Origin: Orobanche coerulescens
Taxonomy: Eukaryota; Streptophyta; Magnoliopsida; Lamiales; Orobanchaceae
Length of the DNA stretch: 64,000 nucleotides
Reading direction: 5' to 3'
NCBI GenBank assembly: GCA_033398695.1
Contig: CM065816.1
Span: 134,389,358 to 134,453,357 of the forward strand
The notes under the pieces were generated by a model. It ran no database searches and was not told the DNA's origin. It saw nothing but the letters and a program-made list of their open reading frames with translations. Positions 22,346 to 34,458 of the stretch are shown one piece after another (position 1 is the first letter of the stretch; each line of letters opens with the position of its first letter). Position numbers and translations under genes: made by a program.

Positions 22346-23190
22346 ATGGTGTTTCAATATTATTCTCAGATGTCTTTCAATCAACTAGCTGTTATTCTCA
22401 AAGAAAATAAACTTGATGACACTAACTTTGCCGACTGGAAAAGAAATCTTGACATTATCTTGACTGTCGAGGGGCATAAATTTGTTTTAACTGAGGAAAG
22501 CCCTCTGGAACCAGAACCGGATGCCACTCCTGAAGAGTTGGCTGAATTCCTAAAATGGAATAAGTCTGATGAGATAGCTCACTGTTGCATTTTGGCCTCA
22601 CTGACAAATGTATTGCAGCATCAGCATCAGACGATGGCCTCAGCCACGGAAATGATGAAAAATCTCACTTAAATGTTTGGTCATCAGAACCGGGTGGCTA
22701 GGCAAAATGAAATGAGGGTGTTGATGACAACCCAGATGTCTGAAGGGACTCCAGTAAGGGATTATGTTCTTGAAATGATGTCTCATTTGAGCGAACTGAG
22801 CATACTGGGGGCCACTATCGATGCCTAGTCGCAGGTCGATATTATCTTGGGCAGCCTGCCAAGAAGCTTTGAGCAGTTCCGCCTCAACTAAAATATGAAC
22901 CGTAGGACTTACACTTTGGCGGAACTTCTGATAGAGCTTCAATCTGTCGAAGGTCTCTTCAAACAAGGTTATCATCAAATTCTTGCAGCAACCGGTGCTA
23001 GTTCTTCAAAACCCAAATGGGGAAAGAAGAAAAGGCAGGTTGGACAGAAGCAAGTGGCACCCTTAAAAGCTAAGGGCAAGCCTCCTCAGCCCGAGGTAAA
23101 AAAAAAAGCCAAAAGGCAAATGCTATAAGTGCGGTCTGAACCTTCAAGAATGACTGCCCTAAGAAAGGTAAATCTCATGCACTAGTAGTC
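22346..23190 (+). pseudogene. Gag of the outer copia element, broken
   Basis: The frame opening at 22346 (or the inner ATG before SFNQLAVILKENKLDD) runs to 23128 in one phase, broken by stops near 22670, 22828 and 22890. Readable blocks: NKLDDTNFADWKRNLDIIL (copia gag core), EGTPVRDYVLEMMSHLSEL and TLAELLIELQSVEG. The remains of a zinc knuckle (KCYKCGL) follow near 23120, after which the frame shifts. It resembles the small gag of ordinary copia lineages, unlike the long gag of the nested element. Confidence 0.85.
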
Positions 23191-23199
23191 AAAACATGC

Positions 23200-23733
23200 T
23201 TGGCTGCCCGTTCTATCATTTCGTGGATAGTAGATTCGGGCTCCACTGATCATGATTGTTATGACTCGCAGGGGTTCCAAGTAACCAAGGTGCTTAGTGC
23301 GGATGAGATTACTATTAGCTGGGTTGACTATTCCAGGCTGAAGGCTGTTGCAGTGGGAGTCGTGCAGTTAAAAGTTAATGATAGGATTCTAGTCGTAAAT
23401 GATGTGTTATTAGTACCTGATTTTAGAATGAATTTAATTTCAGTTTCTAAATTGCATTGTGATGGATATTTAGTTTCTTTTGAAGATAATGCAGTTATTA
23501 AGAGAAACAGTGAATATGTTTGCACGAGTACTTATAATGAAGGACTTTATATCATTAATGCTGCACCAGCTACCTTGCATAATTATAAATCACTCAATTC
23601 TTTGACTAATCTTAATAAAACAAAAGAACCTTCGAGTATAAATCAAACATATTTGTGGAATTTACGATTGGGTCATATTAACCTTAGAAGGATTCAAAGA
23701 TTGGTGAGCGATGGCCCACTGGATTCGCTCTAA
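23200..23733 (+). CDS. Protease and pre-integrase domain of the outer copia
   Basis: 177 open codons. The aspartic protease active site is in SWIVDSGSTDHDCYDSQ near the start. The second half has VPDFRMNLISVSKLHCDGY, then the GAG-pre-integrase block YLWNLRLGHINLRRIQRLV. A stop follows PLDSL. It is part of the polyprotein; gag and integrase flank it in order. Confidence 0.88.
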   Translation: MAARSIISWIVDSGSTDHDCYDSQGFQVTKVLSADEITISWVDYSRLKAVAVGVVQLKVNDRILVVNDVLLVPDFRMNLISVSKLHCDGYLVSFEDNAVIKRNSEYVCTSTYNEGLYIINAAPATLHNYKSLNSLTNLNKTKEPSSINQTYLWNLRLGHINLRRIQRLVSDGPLDSL

Positions 23734-23823
23734 GTTGAGTCATTTCGAATTTGCAAATCCTGTCTAGAAGGGAAAATGACTAAAAGGGCTTTCTAAAGCA
23801 AACGAAATCATGCACAAAATATA

Positions 23824-24579
23824 TTGGAATTACTACACACCGATGTATGTGGTCCAATGAACATCCAGGCTAAGAGTGGTTTCGAATACTTCATCACGTT
23901 TATAGATGATTATTCGAGATATGGATACATATATTTGATGCGACGTAAGTCTGAATCTTTTGATAAGTTCAAAGAATTCAAGGCTGAAACGGAGAAGCAT
24001 CATGGACAGAGTATCAAGTCACTACGATCTGATCGTGGTGGTGAATATCTTAGTGGAGAGTTTTTGGATTTCTTGGCACATGAGGGGATTACCTCCCAGC
24101 TCACTGCGCCTGGTACACCACAACAAAATGGTGTTGCTGAACGAAGGAATCGTACTTTATTAGAGATGTTTAGGTCAATGCTGAGTTAATCTGATTTGCC
24201 TATTTCGTTTTGGGGATAAGCCTTGGAAACAGCGGCGTACATTCTAAACTTGGTGCCTTCGAAATCAGTTCCAAAAATGCCCACAGAACTATGGAATGGG
24301 CGCAAGCCCAGTCTAGGATATCTTCGGATTTGGGGTTCACCAACACACGTGCTGAATAAGGAAGATGATAAGTTGGCATCTCGTACAGAAGTACGAGTGT
24401 TTGTAGGATATCCGAAGGGAACGAAGGGTGGCTTATTCTACATTCCTAAAGATCTGAAGGTCATTGTTAGCACCAATGCCCGGTTCTTAGAGGAGGACTA
24501 TGTAATAATCCACAAGCCTAGGAGTGAGGTCATTCTAGAAGAACTTAGGGGTGAGATTTCGACAATACCAATTGTATAA
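23824..24579 (+). pseudogene. Integrase of the outer copia element, broken
   Basis: Catalytic core blocks LLHTDVCGPMNIQ, ITFIDDYSRYGYIYL, LRSDRGGEYLSG and GTPQQNGVAERRNRTL are intact to 24189, where a TAA stops the frame. A further stop precedes 24223, and the same frame then continues with ETAAYILNLVPSKSVPK...ELWNGRKPSL and a C-terminal region with YPKGTKGGLFYIPKD. The chromovirus insertion at 24590 separates it from RT. Confidence 0.88.
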
Positions 24580-24589
24580 ACACCTAGTG

Positions 24590-26780
24590 TGTAACACCCC
24601 CAAGTTATTCAGGGATATTACAGCGCCGTAAGCCCCGCCGTGGGACCCACAAGGCTAAACATACGCGGAACCATAATTTTTGACCGATAAGGTCTACACA
24701 CATTGGAATGAAAAACAATACAAAGGTATTCGAAATATAACCAATGTATTCACAAACATCACAACTCAATTCAATACTTCGGCAAACACAGGCCGGAACA
24801 TCAAGGAAAAAGGAAAACAATACTCGAGTATTCAAAAGCCAATCCAATACAACAACACTGAACGGGAAACTCCAAAGAAATAAAACTGGAAGAAAGACAC
24901 AGTATCACACTTGCCCACCATCTTTATGCCGACCCGATACCTGCCCGTCCGCTCTCCTGGAACCTGAAATACATGAAACGTATTTCCCCCATAAAGGGGT
25001 TAGCCGTCGAATAGCTAGTGCAAGTATAGCAGTATGAAACATAATACTCCTCGACAATAAAGTAAATGTAATCCGTCAATTCATCAATATCCGTCAATTC
25101 ATCAATTTATGACTAGTATTCCGGAATAACTAAAATCTCAAGACGTATGTGAATGCCGTAGAAACGGTTCGTTCATATCATACGCCGTTACATGTAGGAA
25201 TGCCGTCAAAACGGTTCGTTCATTACATGCGAACATTATTTCATATGAATGCCGTAGAAACGGTTCGTTCATATCAACCATGGAATCGCACCAGAGGCTA
25301 CGAAACCCTCAGAGGACCATAGGCCCGTCCCGGAGTGGCTAGAAATAATCATACCATCAATATTTCATACTTTCAAAGTCGAGAACGTACAATCATAAAT
25401 GTATACTTGCCTTTGAGACATCGAGAAATCGAACGGAGGAAAGGTATGAGTTCAGTAGGTCCGAGAACGCGCTTCCGGAACCTAAACGATTCGCAAGGAA
25501 TATGACAATTAATTATCCATACTCAAATTACACGAAGAGACTCCCGAAACTCGTCTACGATTCAAGAAAATATACGAGTGGATAACTAAAGGTTGGGAAA
25601 TCGCCCAAACTCTCACAAGTCCGAAAACGGCACAATCTAACCCGTAAAATCGGAAGAAAACACTCATACGGTATAGATATATATCAAAATCACAAGGTTC
25701 TCAAGCTTCAATTGGACAAAACGGACGAATCTACGAAAACCCCCAAAATCCAACACAAAATTCAAAGTGTTCTTGAATAATCTTTCAATAATCCGGTGAA
25801 TACTCAAACATGTCCATAATCACGCATATATCACACCATACACCATGACTTAATCATCCAAAACGTCAATACCCACACAAAATCGAGGAGTCAAGATGTC
25901 GAAGAAATTACCTCTTGAATAACCAAGCTCTATGATCCAAGGAACACGCGTTAGATCGATTATCCGGGCTTCCCGATCGAAAGGAGATGAAGAAAATCAA
26001 ACACTCAAATGATTTGTGAAGGAAATCCCTCCCTCAAGCTCTCTCTCTCGGTTGTAGGTGAAGAAATGGGGAAGAAATGAGCTGAAATGCTCAAAAAAAC
26101 AATTATAGGGTTGACTACCTGCCGACACGGCCCGTGCCGATCGGCACGGTCGTGGCGCGCACTGGCCGGGTAGGGACTCGACCGTGTCTGCTGACACGGT
26201 CGCGGCGCGAGGGGCCTTCCGATAGTGACCCGTCCGACGGCTTCGGCATGACTCGGCCGTGTCCCGGAACATGGTCGGGCGTGTCAGCGATCGGTTACGC
26301 TTATCCGGAAGAGTTCGACTGCCGTGCTGCGACACGGTCGGGTCTGAGACGAAACTTCGGCATTTCGGACGAGTACGGCACGGGCCGTGTCGGACGACAC
26401 GGCCGAGTTCGGTCGGCAGTGATCGGCCAATAACTGAAAAAATGAGCGGGTGAGCTAAAACGACCATAACTCTCTCGTCCGGACTCCGATTGACTCACCG
26501 TTTGAACCATTGGAAAGCTAACTCGATGCTCTATAATATTGCAAAGATTTAGAGTTTTTGGAGTTACCAAAAATTAATGGTGATCTAACAAAGTCGAACT
26601 CATATGAGGAAAGTTGAAACAATGAACAATAACGATACACAACTCGAAGTTTTTCCGAACGGTGAACACGGTGAATGAACATGATTGATGAATGATTATA
26701 ATTGAGTGAAAATCCACTGAGTGACAATCACCGAATGAAATTACTGAATGATAATGACTGAATTACAACCGGATATTACA
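24590..26780 (-). repeat. 3' LTR of the nested chromovirus
   Basis: TGTAACACCC...GGATATTACA on the plus strand, paired with 31670-33874. In its own sense the U3 carries a GC-rich palindrome array (26432-26116) and then a TATA-like CTATAA at 26103-26108. A triplet of the words ATGCCGT..AAACGGTTCGTTCAT (25150-25285) forms a smaller repeat in the R/U5 side. Confidence 0.95.
26103..26432 (-). promoter_or_regulatory. GC-rich inverted-repeat array plus TATA box
   Basis: About 320 bp of ACACGG / CCGTGT words, including inverted repeats such as CGACCGTGTC-tgct-GACACGGTCG. Minus-strand CTATAA lies about 10 bp beyond. A second copy is at 33181-33524. The layout suggests a promoter-proximal element. 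Confidence 0.65.
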
Positions 26781-26794
26781 TTCTCCCCTTCTAA

Positions 26795-26820
26795 AAAGAA
26801 GTTTCGTCCCGAAACTTAAG
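26795..26820 (-). other. Hairpin between pol stop and PPT
   Basis: Perfect inverted repeat AAGTTTCG-tcc-CGAAACTT (26799-26817), overlapping the pol end, and immediately followed (minus sense) by the polypurine tract AGAAGGGGAGAA at the LTR border. An equivalent hairpin occurs in the other chromovirus at 57365-57382. Confidence 0.7.
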
Positions 26821-29800
26821 AAATAAATAGTTCGGGGTATTCAACTCGCATCTTCTCTTCCGTCTCCCAAGTCGCCTCTTCGACTCCATGCCTCGACCAT
26901 TGTACTTTAACCAGTGGAATGGTCTTATGCCGAAGTTGTTTCTCACGGCGCTCAAGAATCTTCACGGGTTTCTCCGGAAAGGTAATATCCTCGGCTACGT
27001 CAATCTCACTGTAGTCGATAATGTGGCTCGGATCCGGTACGTACTTCCTCAACTGGGACACATGGAAAACACTATGGACGTGACTCAAAGTTGGAGGCAA
27101 CGCCAAGCGATAAGCTAAATCTCCAACTCTATCCAAAATCTCGAAAGGTCCGATATACCTTGGACTGAGTTTTCCCTTTTTCCCGAAGCGGAAAACTCCT
27201 CTGGTTGGTGATACTTTGAGCAAGACGTGATCCCCCACTTCAAACTCCAAGGGTCGACGACGAGTATCAGCGTAAGATTTCTGACGACTCTGGGCAGTCA
27301 GTAGTCGATCTCGGATAATAGAAATCTTTTCCTTGGTCTCTAATAACATATCCGGTTCCGTCCCAACTAGCTCAGAAGCCTCGTCCCAACATAATGGCGA
27401 CCTACATCGCCTACCATAGAGTGCCTCGAAGGGTGCCATTTTGATCGACGCATGCCAACTATTATTGTAAGCAAACTCGATCAACGACAAGTGAAGCTCC
27501 CAATCATTACTCCAATCCAAGGCACAAGCCCTTAACATATCTTCCAATGTCTGAATCTTCCTCTCTGTCTGACCGTCCGACTGAGGATGAAAGGAAGTGC
27601 TCAATCTCAACTCCGTACCTAGAGCCTGATGAACGGCCTGCCAAAAATGCGATACGAAACGGCCGTCTCGATCAGAAACAATGGTCTTGGGGGTACCGTG
27701 TAACCTCACGATCTCAGCAATAAAGGTTCGAGCCAGTCTATCCGGTCCCCAAGTATCCTTAATACCCAAGAAATGTGCAGACTTGGTCAACCGATCAACA
27801 ATTACCCAAATCATATTCATTCCAGTCCGAGTTCTCGGCATGCCAGTGATGAAATCCATCGAGATGTCTTCCCACTTCCACTCGGGAATGGGGAGTGGTT
27901 TCAACAATCCCGCTGGTCGTTGATGTTTGATCTTGACTTGTTGACACGTCAAGCACCGTAGTACAAACTCCGTAACATCCTTCTTCATGTTATTCCACCA
28001 AAAATTGCGCTTCAAATCTTTGTACATCTTACTCGTTCCGGGGTGGATTGAGTAAGGCGTAGCATGAGCTTCTCGGAGAATCCTCTGTCTCAATTCCAAA
28101 TCATTCGGAACGCAAAGCCTGCCCTGAAATCTCAAAATACTATCCTCGTGTACCATAAAGCCTGGAGCTTTTCCTTTAATTACATCTTCCTTCAGTTGAG
28201 AAATCATCGGGTCACTCCACTGTTTCCCTTTGATATCATCAACCAAGGACGAAGTAATTTCGAGAGTACACAACTGTCCCTGTACTCGCTGAAGCCAAAC
28301 TTCGATCCCTTGTTCAATTAAATCCTGACGAATCTTCGTCTGAGACGTAAGAACCTCAAGCATTTGAAGAGATGCCGATTTGCGGCTCAAAGCATCCGCA
28401 ACGACATTGGCTTTTCCGGGGTGGTAAAGAATCTCCAAATCATAATCCTTTATCAATTCTAACCAACGTCTCTGCCTCATATTTAGCTCCTTCTGACTGA
28501 AAATATATTTCAGGCTCTTGTGATCGGTATAAATCCGACACGGTGAACCGTACAAATAATGCCGCCAAATCTTGAGTGCGAAGACAATTGCGGCCAACTC
28601 TAAATCGTGAGTAGGATAATTCATCTCATAAGGTTTTAATTGTCGTGACGCAAAAGCTATTGTCTTATCATGCTGCATAAGAACACAGCCCAGGCCTTGA
28701 CCCGAAGCGTCACTATAAACTGTAAAGCCTTCGCTACCATGTGGTAAGGTTAGAATCGGCGCTGAAGTTAATCGTCTCTTCAGTTCATCGAAGTTCTGTT
28801 GTCTCTCATTCGTCCAAATAAACTTTTCGGTATTCTGGAGTAATTTCGTAAGCGGTCGAGCGAGTTTCGAGAACCCCTCGACAAACCGACGGTAATACCC
28901 AGCAAGGCCCAAAAAGCTACGAACCTCCTTAACATTTTTAGGCGGTGCCCAGCCTAACACTGCCTCGATCTTCTGCGGGTCTACACGAACCCCTTCGGCC
29001 GAAATCACATGGCCGAGAAACATAACTTCTTCCAACCAAAACTCACATTTCGAGAATTTTGCATAGAGGTGCTCGGTTCTCAAAATGTCTAAAACCAAAC
29101 GCAAGTGTCGGGCATGTTCCTCCTTATTTCGAGAATAGACTAAGATGTCGTCAATAAAGACGACTACACACCTGTCGAGGTACTCGATGAATATTTTATT
29201 CATTAATTGCATGAATACTGCCGGCGCATTCGTCAACCCAAAAGGCATAACTACAAATTCATAATGCCCATATCTCGTCCGAAACGCCGTCTTCGGAACG
29301 TCGGACTCCCTCACCCTGAGTTGATAATACCCGGATCTTAAATTAATCTTCGAGAAAACCACAGCTCCTTGCAATTGATCAAATAGATCGTCTATACAAG
29401 GCAAAGGATATTTATTCTTGATGGTTACTTTATTCAGCTCACGGTAGTCAATGCACAAACGTAGTGAACCATCCTTCTTCCTGACGAAAAGAACGGGCGC
29501 GCCCCAAGGCGAAGCGCTCGGTCTGATGTACCCTTTTTCCAAAAGTTCTCCCAACTGAGTCTTCAATTCCTGCATCTCGGAAGGTGCCATCCGATAAGGT
29601 GCTTTAGAAATCGGGGCCGCATCCGGCTCTAAATCCACGGAAAAATCTATCTCTCGATCTGGCGGTAATCCCGGGAGGTCATCCGGAAAAACATCGGGAT
29701 ACTCATTAACGACCGGAATCGAAGAGAAATCGACTTCAATTCCTTCCGTTTTCAACGCATAACACCAATAGCCCGTACAACCTTTATTCAAAAGTTTTAC

Positions 29801-30493
29801 GGCCTTCATGGAACTGATAAGTAACTTGGATTGGCCCAATTTACGCCCCAAAAACGAGTACTCAGATCCGTCTTTAGTCATCATGGTGATAACCTTGGTA
29901 CGGTAGTTCATAATCGCTTGATGCCTATCAATCCAATCCTCGCCGAGGATCACGTCCTCGCCTTCCATATCAACTACAATTAAATTCGATAACCAATCCA
30001 TACCGGATATAATCACCGGAAAATATCTAATCTCCCGGTTTCCCACGATTCTATCCCCGCTCGGCAGTCTCACGATGAAGGGATCGCAAACAGTCAAACA
30101 AGTTATATTCAAACGGCGTACACACTCCAAAGAAATAAAAGAATGTGTAGCACCCGAATCAAAAAGTACACGGACTGGATAAGATAAAATATGGATGGTA
30201 CCTGAAGCCACCGCCGCGTCGGGCTCGTCTGTTCGACGCATCTCATAAACTCGTGGTTGTACCGAACGGACGCTAGAGTTCCCCCCTCCAGCGTTCTGAC
30301 CCCATCCCCGGCCCCTGCCAAAATTCTGCTGAGGTTGACTAGCTGGGGTAGAAGCCCGAGTGTCCAAAGTCTGATTCGGCTCGGAACAATAAGTCGCTCT
30401 ATGTCCCATCTGTCCGCACGTGTGACACTTCAACGGTGGAAAGTGGCATTCCAAATTAATATGGCCTGAACGGCCACAATTATAGCAAGTCAC
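26816..30493 (-). CDS. Chromovirus pol polyprotein (PR-RT-RH-INT-chromodomain)
   Basis: 1225 open codons. Two CCHC knuckles from the gag end (residues 3-16 and 22-36, [14 protein letters not shown] and [14 protein letters not shown]), then protease ([13 protein letters not shown], about 109-121), RT (about 300-480, with [11 protein letters not shown] and FIDDILVYS), RNase H ([11 protein letters not shown] near 594, TDHKSLKY), integrase (HHCC near 810-850, core with [12 protein letters not shown] and [10 protein letters not shown]) and a C-terminal chromodomain (about 1170-1225). The RT motif A reads FSKINLRSG: the catalytic Asp is Asn (codon 384, 29342-29344), so the enzyme is predicted to be inactive despite the open frame. 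The ATG at 30493 is only the first Met of an open stretch; the true polyprotein starts in gag. Confidence 0.95.
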   Translation of the reverse strand: MTCYNCGRSGHINLECHFPPLKCHTCGQMGHRATYCSEPNQTLDTRASTPASQPQQNFGRGRGWGQNAGGGNSSVRSVQPRVYEMRRTDEPDAAVASGTIHILSYPVRVLFDSGATHSFISLECVRRLNITCLTVCDPFIVRLPSGDRIVGNREIRYFPVIISGMDWLSNLIVVDMEGEDVILGEDWIDRHQAIMNYRTKVITMMTKDGSEYSFLGRKLGQSKLLISSMKAVKLLNKGCTGYWCYALKTEGIEVDFSSIPVVNEYPDVFPDDLPGLPPDREIDFSVDLEPDAAPISKAPYRMAPSEMQELKTQLGELLEKGYIRPSASPWGAPVLFVRKKDGSLRLCIDYRELNKVTIKNKYPLPCIDDLFDQLQGAVVFSKINLRSGYYQLRVRESDVPKTAFRTRYGHYEFVVMPFGLTNAPAVFMQLMNKIFIEYLDRCVVVFIDDILVYSRNKEEHARHLRLVLDILRTEHLYAKFSKCEFWLEEVMFLGHVISAEGVRVDPQKIEAVLGWAPPKNVKEVRSFLGLAGYYRRFVEGFSKLARPLTKLLQNTEKFIWTNERQQNFDELKRRLTSAPILTLPHGSEGFTVYSDASGQGLGCVLMQHDKTIAFASRQLKPYEMNYPTHDLELAAIVFALKIWRHYLYGSPCRIYTDHKSLKYIFSQKELNMRQRRWLELIKDYDLEILYHPGKANVVADALSRKSASLQMLEVLTSQTKIRQDLIEQGIEVWLQRVQGQLCTLEITSSLVDDIKGKQWSDPMISQLKEDVIKGKAPGFMVHEDSILRFQGRLCVPNDLELRQRILREAHATPYSIHPGTSKMYKDLKRNFWWNNMKKDVTEFVLRCLTCQQVKIKHQRPAGLLKPLPIPEWKWEDISMDFITGMPRTRTGMNMIWVIVDRLTKSAHFLGIKDTWGPDRLARTFIAEIVRLHGTPKTIVSDRDGRFVSHFWQAVHQALGTELRLSTSFHPQSDGQTERKIQTLEDMLRACALDWSNDWELHLSLIEFAYNNSWHASIKMAPFEALYGRRCRSPLCWDEASELVGTEPDMLLETKEKISIIRDRLLTAQSRQKSYADTRRRPLEFEVGDHVLLKVSPTRGVFRFGKKGKLSPRYIGPFEILDRVGDLAYRLALPPTLSHVHSVFHVSQLRKYVPDPSHIIDYSEIDVAEDITFPEKPVKILERREKQLRHKTIPLVKVQWSRHGVEEATWETEEKMRVEYPELFIS

Positions 30494-31430
30494 CGCGCGA
30501 TTTGAGGTACCCGAAGTGGGACGGCAACCCCTCTTCCCTTTATTAGAACGTGACGACTGTCCGCAAAGCGGTTAGTCGTCTGTGACTTCAAATTTGCCAC
30601 CCTTAGAGCGAGAAAAATTTCCCCCGACTTTCGCTTCTTCGGTTCTTCAACGGTATCATTGTCGGGACTCAACATATCATGGGCTAAAGCTCGTCACGAT
30701 ACTCTTTCGGTGTGGTGCAAGCAAAGCGGCCATGTACCGTAAGTCCAAATTCATCCGCATATCAAAATAACGGATCTTATCGCGCTCGTTACGTACTTGA
30801 TCCTTCACATGGATTAATTGTTGGTTATACTCCACGATCGCTGCGAAACGGGAATATCTTGTGGTTTAGCCTCGAAGAAGGCTCGGATTCGGCTCTCTCG
30901 TACCGGCCAAGGACAAAACTCGGCCTCCAAGAGCTCCTTAAATTCATCCCATGAGGCAATACGATCCTGTGGCTTGATGACCTTCCACTGTAGCGGCCTC
31001 CTTAGTGAGGAAATACTGGGCAATCGGTACTTTCCTCACCTCGGGCAATCAACCGCCTCGAAAATCTTCTCCAATTCTGCTAGCCAATCCTCCCGGCTTA
31101 ACGGGTCTGTGGCACCGCCAAACGTGGAGGGTGCATACGGATTACATTTTGAAGCGGGGCATGCGTGTTTGGGTTCGTGTTATTCTGCTGTTCAGTTTGG
31201 GACAAAATAGTCATCTGTGTAGACAATTTTTGAATTGCATTCGCCACTCCTACGTCTGCGTTGTTCCCCGACCATCCGATCGTCGTGCCGACTCTCGGTG
31301 TCGGGATGCACCGAGTTCGACAAACGGGGTTGGTCGACCCTGCAATGAATCGATGGAAACGGCCGCGCCACGACCTCTTCCTCGCCCACGGCCACGACCA
31401 CGGCCACGGCCCCTACCGGTGACATCTTGA
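30494..31430 (-). pseudogene. Chromovirus gag, frameshifted
   Basis: Begins near 31424 with an Arg/Gly repeat in one frame (TGRGRGRGRGRG). It then shifts to a frame with QMTILSQTEQQNNTNPN, then a further frame with FGGATDPLSREDW-like sequence, and WDEFKELLEAEFCPWPVRES (about 30960-30900). These are standard chromovirus gag blocks, but three or more frame changes separate them, so no capsid protein could be made. The contrast with the open pol is notable. Confidence 0.8.
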
Positions 31431-31669
31431 AGAACACACAAGTCACGTAAGCACAATTCAATCACGCATCAACAAAGTGTCCGGTTCTCAAGAATACCGA
31501 TAAAAGGAATCAAAACGAATAAGGAAAAACCAGAAGAGTGAGAGGTCTTACAAGTACCGGTCGCCCGTGATGATGGCAGAGTAGTGATACTGTGGACAAT
31601 TAACGACTCGATCGACCCAAAAGACCGACAGCCTAGGTATCCATAGACCTAAGCTCTGATACCATATTC

Positions 31670-33874
31670 TGTAACACCCCCAAGTTATTCAGGGATATTA
31701 CAGTTCCGTAAGCCCCACCGTGGGACCCACAAGGCTAAACATACGCGGAACCATAATTTTTGACCGATAAGGTCTACACACATTGGAATGAAAAACAATA
31801 CAAAGGTATTCGAAATATAACCAATGTATTCACAAACATCACAACTCAATTCAATACTTCGGCAAACACAGGCCGGAACATCAAGGAAAAAGGAAAACAA
31901 TACTCGAGTATTCAAAAGCCAATCCAATACAACAACACTGAACGGGAAACTCCAAAGAAATAAAGCGGAAGAAAGACACAAGATCACACTTGCCCACCAT
32001 CTTTATGCCGACCCGATACTGCCCGTCCGCTCTCCTGGAACACGAAATACATGAAACGTATTTCCCCATAAAGGGGTTAGCCGTCGAATAGCTAGTGCAA
32101 GTATAACAGGATGAAACATAATACTCCTCGACACTAAAGTAAATGTAATCCGTCAATTCATCAATATCCGTCCAGTCATCAATTTAAGACTAGTATTAGG
32201 AATAACTAAAATCTCAAGACGTATGTGAATGCCGTAGAAACGGTTCGTTCATATCATACGCCGTTACATGTAGGAATGCCGTCAAAACGGTTCGTTCATT
32301 ACATGCCAACATTATTTCATATGAATGCCGTAGAAACGGTTCGTTCATATCAACCATGGAATCGCACCAGAGGCTACGAAACCCTCAGAGGACCATAGGC
32401 CCGTCCCGGAGTGGCTAGAAATAATCATACCATCAATATTTCATACTTTCAAAGTCGAGAACCTACAATCATAAATGTATACTTGCCTTTGAGACATCGA
32501 GAAATCGAACGGAGGAAAGGTATGAGTTCGGTAGGTCCGAGAACGCGCTTCCGGCACCTAAACAATTCGCAAGGAATATGACAATTAATTATCCATACTC
32601 AAATTACACGAAGAGACTCCCGAAACTCGTATACGATTCAAGAAAATATACGAGTGGATAACTAAAGGTTGGGAAATCGCCCAAACTCTCACAAGTCCGA
32701 AAACGGCACAATCTAACCCGTAAAATCGGAAGAAAACACTCATACGGTATAGATATATATCAAAATCTCAAGGTTCTCAAGCTTCAATCGGACAAAACGG
32801 ACGAATCTACGAAAACCCCCAAAATCCAACACAAAATTCAAAGTGTTCTTGAATAATCTTTCAATAATCCGGTGAATACTCAAACATGTCCATAATCACG
32901 CATATATCACACCATACACCATGATTTAATCATCCAAAACGTCAATACCCACACAAAATCGAGGAGTCAAGATGTCGAAGAAATTACCTCTTGAATAACC
33001 AAGCTCTATGATCCAAGGAACACGCGTTAGATCGATTATCCGGGCTTCCCGATCGAAAGGAGATGAAGAAAATCAAACACTCAAATGATTTGTGAAGGAA
33101 ATCCCTCCCTCAAGCTCTCTCTCTCGGTTGTAGGTGAAGAAATGGGGAAGAAATGAGCTGAAATGCTCAAAAAAAAACAATTATAGGGGTTGACTACCCT
33201 GCCGGACACGGCCCGTGCCGATCGGCACGGTCGTGGCGCGCAGCTGGCCGGCAGGGACTCGACCGTGTCCTGCTTGACACGGTCGCGGCGCGGAGGGGCC
33301 TTCCGATAGTGACCCGTCCGACAGCGACTCGGCATGACTCGACCGTGTCCTGGAACACGGTCGGGCGTGTCGGCAGTCGGTTCTGGCTTATCCGGAAGAG
33401 TTCGACTCGGCCGTGCCAGACGACACGGTCGGGTCCTGAGACAGAAACTTCGGCATTTCCGGACGAGTACGGCACGGGCCGTGTCGGACGACACGGCCGA
33501 GTTCGGTCGGCAGTGATCGGCCAATAACTGAAAAAATGAGCGGGTGAGCTAAAACGACCATAACTCTCTCGTCCGGACTCCGATTGACTCACCGTTTGAA
33601 CCATTGGAAAGCTAACTCGATGATATATAATATTGCAAAGATTTAGAATTTTTGGAGTTACCAATAATTAATGGTGATCTAACAAAGTCGAACTCATATG
33701 AGGAAAGTTGAAACAATGAACAATAACGATACACAACTCAAAGTTTTTCCGAATGGTGAACACGGTGAATGAACATGATTGATGAATGATTATAATTGAG
33801 TGAAAATCCACTGAGTGACAATCACTGAATGAAATTACTGAATGATAATGACTGAATTACAACCGGATATTACA
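31670..33874 (-). repeat. 5' LTR of the nested chromovirus
   Basis: Pairs with 24590-26780. Followed by TAGTG duplication. GC-rich inverted-repeat array at about 33199-33524, with TATA-like CTATAA at 33181-33186 (minus sense). Differences from its partner are mainly small indels inside the GC-rich array. Confidence 0.95.
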
Positions 33875-33880
33875 TAGTGT

Positions 33881-34450
33881 ACCACGTATCGACACTATTG
33901 TGGATATGCAAACCAAGGACATGCCTCGTCGTAGTGGGAGTGTTGTTCGTCAACCTGAACATTTCATCGGTGTGAGAGCGTCTTCGGACCACTCCCCGGA
34001 CCAGGATGAAACGGATCCATGTACGTATAAGCAGGTAGTTCAAGACAAGGATGCTGGATCCTGGCAAACAGCAATGGAATCCGAAATGGGATCTATGTAT
34101 TCTAACCAAGTGTGGGAGCTAGTAGAGCTACCCAATAGGGTAAAACCCATTGGAAGTAAGTGGGTATACATGCGTAAGAGAGGATCGAAAGGGAAGGTTG
34201 AAACCTTCAAAGCAAGGCTTGTTGCGAAAGGTTACACTTAGAAGGAGGGCATTGACTGCGATGAGACCTTTTCGCCAGTAGTCGTGCTTAAATTAATCGT
34301 ATGGTTTTGAACAGTGTCCTAGTGAGGTTTGTGTGTACAAAAAGTGCGATGGAAATGTGCTAGTGTTTCTTGTACTGTACATAGATGATATACTTCTAAT
34401 TGGAAACAATGTGAAGGTATTATGAGACGTAAGGGTATGGCTGTCTGAGC
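33881..34450 (+). pseudogene. Outer copia RT, N-terminal part with core deletion
   Basis: 33900-34241 reads YKQVVQDKDAGSWQTAMESE, NQVWELVELPNRVKPIGSKW and [13 protein letters not shown], then a stop (TAG). Next come GIDCDETFSPVV and, within a few codons, CVYKKCDGNVLVF and YIDDILLIGNN. The stretch normally holding the motif-A Asp and the LYGLKQAPR block is missing, so about 100 codons or more are deleted around 34290. The RT is dead. Confidence 0.85.
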
Positions 34451-34458
34451 AATTCGAT

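Larger units (their letters stand above)
24590..33874 (-). mobile_element. Ty3/gypsy chromovirus, nested in the outer copia
   Basis: A 9.3-kb minus-strand element with TAGTG duplications at 24585-24589 and 33875-33879. LTRs: 24590-26780 and 31670-33874. A tRNA-Met-type PBS (TGGTATCAGAGCTTAG, minus strand) adjoins the LTR at 31670. The gag is frame-damaged; the 1225-codon pol is open and ends in a chromodomain, placing it with the Tekay/Del-like chromoviruses. Near-identical LTRs and intact pol point to recent insertion, later than the host copia. Confidence 0.95.

Noticed and set aside
25150..25285. Repeated ATGCCGT..AAACGGTTCGTTCAT as a possible regulatory array
   Set aside because: Only three copies, on the downstream side of the TATA within the LTR; kept as a note in the LTR entry.
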